Positions 6,830-12,580 of a DNA stretch of 14,476 nucleotides are shown here, piece by piece. Numbering within the stretch: position 1 is the first letter of the stretch; each line of letters begins with the position of its first letter. The notes below the pieces were generated by a model. The model saw only the letters and a program-made list of their open reading frames with translations. It did not search any database and was not told where the DNA came from. Location of the stretch: positions 44,498-58,973 of the forward strand of contig DGQK01000014.1 in NCBI GenBank assembly GCA_002390745.1. Reading direction: 5' to 3'. The translations under genes were made by a program, and so were the position numbers. Source of the stretch: Bacteroidetes bacterium UBA4416. GTDB taxonomy: Bacteria; Bacteroidota; Bacteroidia; B-17B0; Aurantibacillaceae.

Positions 6830-8530
6830 TCAGGAAGGCCGGATCTCCTCGATCACCAGCTGAATGGTGGTAGTTCCGCGAAACTCATTTTCCTTGATCT
6901 TATAGACGATGTCTACCGGGATGTTACGTTTGAAAAAATGGATGTAATCGGCTTTATTAAAAGCAATCGCGTCGATCCTGGTGAGCCTGGTCCCGGGCTG
7001 GTACAATTCGAGCTTCAAATGGTTCTGCCCTACCACCTTGGCAAAGCCTGTATCCATAACGCCTTTGCTCACGAACACCGGCGTCATGTTGTGCGGGCCG
7101 TGCGGGGCAAACTGGTTTAAGATCCTCACCAGCTTCCCGGTAATATCGTCGAGTTTTATGTCGGCATCCACCTCTACCATCGGCACCAGCATATAGTCCT
7201 CGATCGTGGCTGCCACCTGGCGTTCAAAGGCTTCCCGGAAGGCCGCCACATTTTCTTTTTTGAGTGAGAGGCCCGCCGCAAATTTATGCCCGCCGAACTG
7301 TTCCAGCAGGTGGCTGCATTTTTCGATGGCCGCATAAACGTCGAAATCCTTCACGCTGCGGGCCGAGCCCGATACCATGCCGTTGGACTCCGTCAGAATA
7401 ATGGTAGGCTTGTAGTATTTCTCGATCACGCGGGAAGCCACGATGCCCACAATGCCTTTGTGCCAGGACGGGTTGAAGAGTACCGTGGAGCGCCTGTAAG
7501 GAGTGATCACATCGTTCTCCATGATCAGCAGGGCCTCGTCGGTGGTTCCCAGGTCGAGGTCGCGGCGTTGCAGGTTGGTCACATTCAGCTTTTCAGAAAA
7601 CTCGCGGGCTTCTTCTTCCGGGCTGATCAGGAGCTCTACGGCCTTTGAGCCATGCTCTATCCTGCCGGCTGCATTGATGCGAGGGCCAATGGTAAAGACC
7701 AGCGCCGTGATGTCGAGCTCTTTGTCGTTTTTACTCAGGGCGATGAGCGATTTAAGGCCTGGCGACGGTGTGCTGTTGAGCTGTTTGAGCCCAAAATAGG
7801 CCAATACACGGTTCTCGCCGGTGATGGGCACAATGTCGGAAGCAATGCTGGTTACCACCAGGTCGAGGTATTTAAATACCTCCGCATCGTCGATGCCATT
7901 GCGTTTGCAGAATGCCTGCGCCAGCTTAAAGCCGATACCGCAGCCTGCCAGCTCTTTATAGGGATAAAGGCAATCGGCACGCTTGGGGTCCAGGATAGCC
8001 AAAGCCTCCGGAAGCTCATCGCCGGGCAGGTGATGGTCGCAGATGATGAAATCGATTTTCTTGCTGTTGGCATAAGCGATCTTATCATTGGCCTTGATGC
8101 CGCAATCGAGGGCAATGACCAGCGAATAGCCGTTTTCAGCAGCATAATCGATGCTTTGCATGGAAATGCCGTAACCTTCGTTGTAGCGGTCGGGAATATA
8201 ATACCGGATCTGGTCAACATATTTCCGGAAGAAGCTGTATACCAGGGCGACAGAGGTTGTACCATCCACATCGTAATCGCCGAAGATGAGCACCTTTTCA
8301 TTGGCGGCAATCGCCCTGACGATGCGGTCGATGGCAGTGTCCATGTCCTTCATCAGGAAAGGATCATGCAACATATCGAGCGAAGGCCTGAAAAAGGTTT
8401 TGGCTTCTTCAAAGGTATGGATGCCTCTGAGCACAAGCAGCCTGGCAATAACGTCGTCTACCCCCAACGCCTGTTTCAGCGATGCAACGGTGTGCTCGTC
8501 TGCCTGGTGTATATTCCACTTCTTCTCCAC
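6830..8530 (-). CDS. recJ: Single-stranded-DNA-specific 5'-3' exonuclease RecJ
   Basis: RecJ is a cytoplasmic DHH-superfamily nuclease that trims 5' single strands in RecF-pathway recombination, mismatch repair and base-excision repair, using Mn2+/Mg2+. All metal-binding motifs are present: D85/D87/D89 in FGDYDVDGTTS, D142 in ALDCG, D165-H166-H167 in ICDHHLPG, and D232 in SIASDIVP. GPRINAAGRIEHG follows. The DHHA1 part (about 355-440) has GIVGIVASRV, SGSARS and QFGGHKFAAGL. A C-terminal OB-like domain follows to residue 566. The start codon is GTG at 8530, giving VEKKWNI, which matches the usual N-terminus of Bacteroidota RecJ. No nearby ATG would keep that segment. The gene lies 104 bp downstream of yebC on the same strand, with two dyads in between. 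Confidence 0.97.
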   Translation of the reverse strand: MEKKWNIHQADEHTVASLKQALGVDDVIARLLVLRGIHTFEEAKTFFRPSLDMLHDPFLMKDMDTAIDRIVRAIAANEKVLIFGDYDVDGTTSVALVYSFFRKYVDQIRYYIPDRYNEGYGISMQSIDYAAENGYSLVIALDCGIKANDKIAYANSKKIDFIICDHHLPGDELPEALAILDPKRADCLYPYKELAGCGIGFKLAQAFCKRNGIDDAEVFKYLDLVVTSIASDIVPITGENRVLAYFGLKQLNSTPSPGLKSLIALSKNDKELDITALVFTIGPRINAAGRIEHGSKAVELLISPEEEAREFSEKLNVTNLQRRDLDLGTTDEALLIMENDVITPYRRSTVLFNPSWHKGIVGIVASRVIEKYYKPTIILTESNGMVSGSARSVKDFDVYAAIEKCSHLLEQFGGHKFAAGLSLKKENVAAFREAFERQVAATIEDYMLVPMVEVDADIKLDDITGKLVRILNQFAPHGPHNMTPVFVSKGVMDTGFAKVVGQNHLKLELYQPGTRLTRIDAIAFNKADYIHFFKRNIPVDIVYKIKENEFRGTTTIQLVIEEIRPS

Positions 8531-8561
8531 TGGTAGGTATAAACGTCTGCTACGCGCTTTT

Positions 8562-8614
8562 TCACGCCACGGCGCGACTGGAAACGCAGGTGTGCTATCA
8601 CGCCGGGCGTGATA
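8562..8614. promoter_or_regulatory. Two related GC-rich dyads in the yebC-recJ gap
   Basis: The first is a perfect 19-bp dyad, TATCACGCCGGGCGTGATA, at 8596-8614. The second, at 8562-8577, is an imperfect dyad TCACGCC-AC-GGCGCGA that shares the half-site TCACGCC and has one mismatch between its arms. Their centres are about 36 bp apart, upstream of the recJ GTG. The perfect dyad is not a terminator for the minus-strand genes, because its T-run lies on the 5' side. It may be an operator pair or an RNA hairpin in the recJ leader. No regulator is identified. Confidence 0.4.
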
Positions 8615-8634
8615 AAAAAATAAAGAACCCGGAC

Positions 8635-9348
8635 TTAAGCGATGTTATGGTAAACGGACATGATATCGTCGTCGTCTTCCATTTTATCGATCATTTTTTT
8701 GAACTCCAGCTCCTGCTCTTCCGTGAGCTCTTTGCTGGTGGTAGGAATGAAGGTTTTGATGGTTTCCTTCACGTTGTATTTTTTCTCTTCGAGGCCGTTT
8801 TGCATAGAGCCGAAGTCGGTAAAGGCGACCTGCACGATCAGCTCATTGTTTTCCTTATCCCAGGTAAGTTCTTCCGCGCCGTAGTCGATCAGGTCGAGCT
8901 CTACATCATCGGGGTTGAGGCCTGTGGCATCCACTTTAAAGAGGCCTTTGCGCTCAAACATAAAACTTACAGAACCCGTGGTACCCAGCGAGCCGTTGGC
9001 GCGGCTGAAATACACCCTTAAATTGGCAACGGTACGGGTGGGATTATCGGTGGCGCATTCTACCAGCACAGGCACCCCGAAAGGGCCATATCCTTCGTAG
9101 ATAATTTCGTCGAAATTAGACGAATCCTTCTCAGAAGCACGTTTGATAGCGCTCTCCACATTGGTTTTAGGCATATTCACTGCCTTGGCATTGGCGATAC
9201 AGGCCCTTAGCTTAGGATTCAGGTCAGGGTGCGGGCCACCCTGCTTCACCGCCATCACGATCTCTCTTCCTATCTTCGTAAACTGCTTTGCCATCTTGGC
9301 ATAGCGCTTAAACATGGTGGCCTTTCTGGTTTCAAAAATACGTCCCAT
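8635..9348 (-). CDS. yebC: YebC/PmpR/TACO1-family protein
   Basis: This is a cytoplasmic three-domain protein. The family has long been annotated as a DNA-binding transcriptional regulator, while the mitochondrial member TACO1 is a translational activator. Recognisable blocks are the N-terminal ETRKATMFKRYAKMAKQFTKIGREI helix region, the GGPHPDLNPKLRACIANAKAVNMPK segment (split here as GGPHPDLNPKLR and AKAVNMPKTNVESAIKRA), the EGYGPFGVPVLVEC.TDNPTRT block, and the SVSFMFERKGLF strand. The C-terminal domain ends with acidic DDDDIMSVYHNIA. At 237 residues it has normal family length. The start ATG at 9348 yields the family-typical MGR N-terminus. The gene lies upstream of recJ on the same strand and is divergent from the small protein at 9451. 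A fitting -7 box lies 44 bp upstream of the ATG. Confidence 0.95.
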   Translation of the reverse strand: MGRIFETRKATMFKRYAKMAKQFTKIGREIVMAVKQGGPHPDLNPKLRACIANAKAVNMPKTNVESAIKRASEKDSSNFDEIIYEGYGPFGVPVLVECATDNPTRTVANLRVYFSRANGSLGTTGSVSFMFERKGLFKVDATGLNPDDVELDLIDYGAEELTWDKENNELIVQVAFTDFGSMQNGLEEKKYNVKETIKTFIPTTSKELTEEQELEFKKMIDKMEDDDDIMSVYHNIA

Positions 9349-9391
9349 AATATCTGGTTATAATGTATGTTAATTCGTTTCTAAATTTCGA

Positions 9392-9399
9392 CAAATTTA
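9392..9399 (-). promoter_or_regulatory. Bacteroidota -7 box upstream of yebC
   Basis: On the minus strand the sequence is TAAATTTG, an exact match to TAnnTTTG, in the AT-rich divergent gap (9349-9450). It would give an untranslated leader of roughly 35-40 bases. A convincing -33 element is not seen. The opposite strand carries only a near match (TACTTTTA, 9423-9430) for the small gene at 9451. Confidence 0.45.
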
Positions 9400-9450
9400 A
9401 TTCAAAATCACCATCGCTTCACTACTTTTACTATAATTTATACACCAAAA

Positions 9451-9765
9451 ATGACTCCTTTACAAACTTTAGAAGTTTTCCAGGTACACATCAAATTGCC
9501 TGAAATATTCAGTACACGCTTTGCTGCATTGATTCCCCTGCAGTACGAAAAAGTGAATGAGCTTCTGGAGAAGCGGGTGATCTTAAATTATGCCCTGGAT
9601 ATGGCCCGTGTAAACCTGTGGGTAACCCTGCAGGCAAAAGACCAGGTGGAAGCCATGGATATCCTGGCCACCTTTCCTATCATCAAGCATGTGCAGGTAG
9701 AGATCTTTGAGCTCGCCTTTTTCGACGCGGCCCCTGTGGGATTGCCGGAGCTGATCATGAATTAA
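9451..9765 (+). CDS. Small muconolactone-isomerase-like protein (ferredoxin-like fold)
   Basis: This is a 104-residue protein without signal peptide or membrane segment. It shows a beta-alpha-beta pattern: VFQVHIKLP; helix about 30-45 (QYEKVNELLEKRVILNYA); MARVNLWVTLQA; helix DQVEAMDILATFP; and VQVEIFELAFF. The order of a helix ending in a turn, a W-containing strand, an EAMDIL.FPI helix and a final VEIFEL strand resembles the muconolactone delta-isomerase (PF02426) group of small dimeric alpha/beta-barrels. Muconolactone isomerase acts in catechol degradation, but no other gene of that pathway is here. A catalytic role is therefore not supported, and a general small-barrel protein is as likely. 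It is divergent from yebC and is followed immediately by the stranded T9SS tail. Confidence 0.82.
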   Translation: MTPLQTLEVFQVHIKLPEIFSTRFAALIPLQYEKVNELLEKRVILNYALDMARVNLWVTLQAKDQVEAMDILATFPIIKHVQVEIFELAFFDAAPVGLPELIMN

Positions 9766-9796
9766 AATACTCTTCTGGCTTTTTAACTGGAAAACA

Positions 9797-9895
9797 CTCT
9801 CCGTGAAACACCATCACTTACAAAGCGGCATTTATTTTGTTCAACTCAAAAACACAGATGCCCTCATCACCAAAAAACTAGTGATTGCCAGATAA
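9797..9895 (+). pseudogene. Stranded C-terminal end of a T9SS-secreted protein gene
   Basis: A short frame, open only from 9761 to the TAA at 9893-9895, encodes LQSGIYFVQL followed by ALITKKLVIAR. This is the characteristic final hairpin and C-terminus of a type A T9SS sorting domain (consensus L.SGIYFV...., then T.KK.V). The upstream strands of that domain, any passenger, signal peptide and credible start are missing, and a TGA at 9758-9760 closes the frame on the left. It is read in a different frame from the preceding small gene. I interpret it as the residue of a deleted secreted-protein gene that still sits next to its terminator. The only possible start inside is GTG at 9803, which would make a 30-residue peptide unlikely to function. 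Confidence 0.65.
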
Positions 9896-9919
9896 ACAAA
9901 GGCTTATCATTGAGCCACT

Positions 9920-9953
9920 AAAAAAAGGAACGATGTTTATCGTTCCTTTTTTT
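9920..9953. terminator. Strong bidirectional intrinsic terminator
   Basis: The perfect eight-base stem GGAACGAT/ATCGTTCC (9927-9946) has a GTTT loop, seven A on the left and seven T on the right, so it terminates in both directions. It lies 25 bp after the stop of the stranded T9SS tail and 20 bp before the stop of the convergent gene. Confidence 0.92.
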
Positions 9954-9973
9954 ATGGTGAATCTCTCTTCTGA

Positions 9974-10438
9974 TTAATGGCAGGTCTTTTTGGTTTTCCC
10001 CCTGAAAAAAACAGCCTTCCCACCGTCCACAGACGTGGTACCCGATTTGTCTGTTCTGGAAATCCGGATGGAATCGAAGACGATGCTCTTTGGGAGCTGT
10101 CCTTCTTTGCCCTGCATGGCTGTAATCATCTCCAGGCTAAAGGCGTTGGGATTATCTTTCCGTGAGTAGAACACCGCTTTTTTTCCTTTGGCATCTTCCA
10201 CCGTCAGCTTCCAGGCAGAAAGGCTGAAGTCTACGCCGGCGTCGGTATTCGTATTGAACAAGGCAAAAGAACGGATCTCCTTGAAAAAAGAGGTCGGCAG
10301 CGTATCCTGATCAAGGTAACAATCGATGTGGTACATGAAGGAAGTAGCAGGCTTTACAACTTTGTAAACCGCTGGTTTCTCCTGACTGAAGCCGTAAACA
10401 GCCATCTGCAGAAAGATCATCAGGCAAAGGATTTTCAT
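9974..10438 (-). CDS. Small secreted protein, GldM C-terminal-like
   Basis: This 154-residue protein of unknown function has a signal peptide at residues 1-18 (hydrophobic CLMIFLQMAVYG, then FSQ-E). The mature part is predicted to be beta-rich. The run from SFALFNTN through SLSAWKLTVEDAKGK, FSLEMITAMQGKEGQ and SIVFDSIRI resembles the C-terminal beta-domains of GldM and related exported proteins (a helix about 'eM...', a G, then an i.F..I strand). This likeness is by eye and weak. The tail is basic and ends KTKKTCH. It starts 11 bp after the stop of the metallo-hydrolase gene on the same strand, so it is probably co-transcribed with it. It is followed by the bidirectional terminator. Confidence 0.8.
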   Translation of the reverse strand: MKILCLMIFLQMAVYGFSQEKPAVYKVVKPATSFMYHIDCYLDQDTLPTSFFKEIRSFALFNTNTDAGVDFSLSAWKLTVEDAKGKKAVFYSRKDNPNAFSLEMITAMQGKEGQLPKSIVFDSIRISRTDKSGTTSVDGGKAVFFRGKTKKTCH

Positions 10439-10449
10439 CGGTGTATATT

Positions 10450-11289
10450 TTATAATTGGCTGAGATCAAAGCTTTTCTCCAGCCGGATGCCACGCTCCGT
10501 TTGGCTCACCGTACAGCACTCGATGGCCGGGTCGTGTTCGAAAAATAAAGTCCAGTTGTTATCAGCCGCTTGTTTGAGGATGTATTCTTTTTCTTTCAGT
10601 GTGTTGAGCGGGCGCACATCGTAGCCCATCACGTAAGGTAAAGGCAGGTGCCCGGCAGAAGGAATCAGATCAGCCATAAACACGAGCTTGCTTCCTTTGT
10701 AATCCAGCACCGGCAGCATCATCGCTTCCGTATGCCCGTTGGCTTCATACATATCAAAACCGGGCATAAATTCTTTCTCCGGATCCAGAAAATGCAATTG
10801 GCCGCTTTCCTTGATCGGCAAAATATTTTCTTTCAGGAAGCTGGCCTTCTCGCGCGGGTTAGGATTCACCGCCCAGTCCCAGTGTTTTTCGTTGCACCAG
10901 TATTTCGCATTCCTGAAGGCAGGCTCCGCTTTGGTACGGTCGCTGTTCCACTGAATGCTTCCGCCGCAGTGGTCGAAATGCAAATGCGTCAGAAACACAT
11001 CGGTGATATCGTCGCGGTGAAAGCCATGGGCGGCAAGGGATTTATCGAGGGTATCGGTTCCGTGCAGGTAGTAGTAGCCGAAGAACTTATCGTCCTGCTT
11101 ATTGCCTATGCCGTTATCGATCAGGATGAGCCGCTTACCCTCCTTCACCAGCAGGCAACGCATGGCCCAGCTGCACATATTATTATCGTCGGCAGGATTG
11201 CTGCGCTGCCAGATCGTTTTGGGCACTACGCCAAACATGGCGCCGCCGTCGAGCTTAAAATGTCCGGTATTGATGGTATAGAGTTCCAT
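10450..11289 (-). CDS. Metallo-beta-lactamase-fold hydrolase (lactonase-like)
   Basis: This is a zinc hydrolase of 279 residues without a signal peptide, so it is cytoplasmic. The binuclear metal set is complete: H102, H104, D106 and H107 in THLHFDHCGG, H186 in ANGHTEAM, D207 in FMADLIP and H252 in FFEHDP. The N-terminal TGHFKLDGGAMFGVVPKTIW and CLLVKEGKRLILIDNGIG arrangement is that of the AttM/quorum-quenching lactonase-like branch, but substrate cannot be read from sequence. Known relatives act on lactones, phosphotriesters or unknown small molecules. The ATG at 11289 follows an A-rich leader containing 11 consecutive A. The gene lies upstream of, and probably in an operon with, the small secreted protein at 9974-10438. 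Confidence 0.93.
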   Translation of the reverse strand: MELYTINTGHFKLDGGAMFGVVPKTIWQRSNPADDNNMCSWAMRCLLVKEGKRLILIDNGIGNKQDDKFFGYYYLHGTDTLDKSLAAHGFHRDDITDVFLTHLHFDHCGGSIQWNSDRTKAEPAFRNAKYWCNEKHWDWAVNPNPREKASFLKENILPIKESGQLHFLDPEKEFMPGFDMYEANGHTEAMMLPVLDYKGSKLVFMADLIPSAGHLPLPYVMGYDVRPLNTLKEKEYILKQAADNNWTLFFEHDPAIECCTVSQTERGIRLEKSFDLSQL

Positions 11290-11619
11290 AGGCTTGTTTT
11301 TTTTTTTGAAAAACTAAAGATAAGGGAAATATTTTAAGGAACACTCAACGCAGAGGTAAGGAGAAACAGGGAGGTAATTTATTTAATAGCAGAGCACGTC
11401 AAGAAAAGAACAAACGCGGCGTTGGCTTCGAGAGCCTCAGCCAACGAATGGTAGTTGAGGCTCTCGAAGCCAACGAATGGTGGTTGAGGCTCTCGAAGCC
11501 AACGAATGGTAGTTGAGGCTCTCGAAGCCAACGAATGGTAGTTGAGGCTCTCGAAACCACCTTACCTAAAACACCAACAAGAGCAAAGAAAAATCCTCTC
11601 TGCTCTTCGCCGTTAAATT
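11290..11619. other. 330-bp non-coding stretch with repeat array
   Basis: No reading frame here looks coding. From left to right it holds the A/T-rich leader of the metallo-hydrolase (T11 run at 11297-11307, A11 on the coding strand), a purine-rich stretch (11341-11410), the 29-bp tandem repeat with inverted copy (11421-11558), and a purine-rich tail up to the stop of the DUF2279 gene. A weak five-base hairpin GAGCA/TGCTC lies at about 11581-11605. No convincing terminator for the DUF2279 gene was found. Confidence 0.75.
11421..11558. repeat. 29-bp tandem repeat with a leading inverted copy
   Basis: Three full 29-bp units lie at 11454-11482, 11483-11511 and 11512-11540, differing only at the last base of the first (G versus A). 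A degenerate partial unit follows at 11541-11558, and 11441-11453 is the tail of an earlier unit. The bases 11421-11439 are the exact reverse complement of 11456-11474 (19 bp), so an inverted copy heads the array and can fold onto the first unit with a 16-base loop. Within each unit the GTTGAGGCT/AGCCAAC part can form its own small hairpin. It may be an intergenic palindromic-type element. Confidence 0.9.
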
Positions 11620-12519
11620 TTAATATGCATTAAACTTCAGCTTGCCCTGGCTTAGCTCCAGGTTCGGGAACGGCACCTTGATGATGTTGATGCCGGAGAA
11701 CACTGCTTTCAAAAACGCTGATTTTACGGGGATGCGTGTAAAATCAATGTCCAGTGAAACGTAATACTGCCTGTAACGGTCGAAGGATCTGGTATTGCCC
11801 TGTTCGTCCATCACCACGATATTGTTGTAACGCGCCCCGATCATGCCATCGGCGCCATAGCCCAGGGCCAGATTGATCCATTTCGGAAAGCTATTTTCGG
11901 TTTTAAAAAAAGAAGAAGGATTTACACTCAGCCAGTAGGTTTGCCCGTTATAATCTTTCAGCACCTGGGTCGACACTGATTTTCCGAGAAGCTCGGGGCG
12001 GTATTGCGCATAGGCGCTTTGAGAAAAGGAAAATTTCAACTGGATGCGCTGCTGCTTCCACAAGGCCTCCTGCCCTATGGCCAGGCCGCTTCCCAGGGCG
12101 TTGGCACCCATGTCGCCCCAGCTAAAGCCCCAGCCGGTGCTGTAGCCATCCATCACTTCAATGGCCGTCATATAAGCCAGGCCGCTCATGCCTCCTGCGA
12201 TGAGCCTGCTCCGGCGGGAATAGCCTGCCCATTTCATCGCGCCCATCATCAGGCGCCCCGTTTGGTAGGTGGTAAGCATGTGCCCGTACTTGTCCATCTG
12301 GAACCACTCGTCGTTATCATTGAAAAAATGAAAGCCTGAAGAGCTGTACTGCTGGTACCAGGCCTGGTTCAGGTAGATGAGGGAGCCCCCCGTCAATGCC
12401 AGGGAGGAAGCGCCAAGCACGATCTTCCTGGTCCGGAGAACGGACAGCGAGTCGGAAGCAAACGCGATTTGGCCTGCAACCATAAAGAGAACGCAAAAGA
12501 TCCTGATCCGTGATACCAT
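11620..12519 (-). CDS. DUF2279 (YfiM-like) exported/membrane protein
   Basis: This 299-residue protein of unknown function belongs to the DUF2279 family of predicted envelope proteins. A signal peptide spans residues 1-21 (IFCVLFMVAGQIAFA-S). The family signature follows: a hydrophobic segment (about 33-50), LNQAWYQQY, FHFFNDNDEWFQMDKYGHMLTTYQTGRL (split here as FHFFNDNDEWFQ and MDKYGHMLTTYQ; about 63-90), a second hydrophobic segment (about 105-120), and EVMDGYSTGWGFS with GDMGANALGS (121-144). The C-terminal half (160-299) is beta-rich, with an LALGYGADGMIGARY segment that could be membrane or outer-membrane-associated strands. It lies 61 bp downstream of the Ig-repeat adhesin on the same strand, so the two may share a transcript. 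Confidence 0.88.
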   Translation of the reverse strand: MVSRIRIFCVLFMVAGQIAFASDSLSVLRTRKIVLGASSLALTGGSLIYLNQAWYQQYSSSGFHFFNDNDEWFQMDKYGHMLTTYQTGRLMMGAMKWAGYSRRSRLIAGGMSGLAYMTAIEVMDGYSTGWGFSWGDMGANALGSGLAIGQEALWKQQRIQLKFSFSQSAYAQYRPELLGKSVSTQVLKDYNGQTYWLSVNPSSFFKTENSFPKWINLALGYGADGMIGARYNNIVVMDEQGNTRSFDRYRQYYVSLDIDFTRIPVKSAFLKAVFSGINIIKVPFPNLELSQGKLKFNAY

Positions 12520-12557
12520 GCCTGCATTTAAGACAAGCCTAAAATTACCATTAAAGC

Positions 12558-12570
12558 GGACGTAGCGTCC
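12558..12570 (-). other. Short GC hairpin after the adhesin stop
   Basis: A five-base stem GGACG/CGTCC with a three-base loop lies about 10 bp beyond the adhesin TAA (12581-12583) on the minus strand. The T content after it is poor, so it is at best a weak terminator. It sits in the 61-bp gap before the DUF2279 gene. Confidence 0.3.
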
Positions 12571-12580
12571 ATAAAAAGCG

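Noticed and set aside
7652..8536. Long plus-strand frame (294 codons) opposite recJ
   Set aside because: It is the antisense shadow of a well-supported recJ gene. The translation has no recognisable motif and depends on the codon pattern of the other strand.
8596..8614. Perfect dyad as a terminator of yebC
   Set aside because: On the transcribed strand the T-run precedes the stem rather than following it, so the hairpin cannot act as an intrinsic terminator in that direction.
11421..11558. 29-bp direct repeats as a CRISPR array
   Set aside because: Units are contiguous with no spacers between them, and there are no cas genes in the window.
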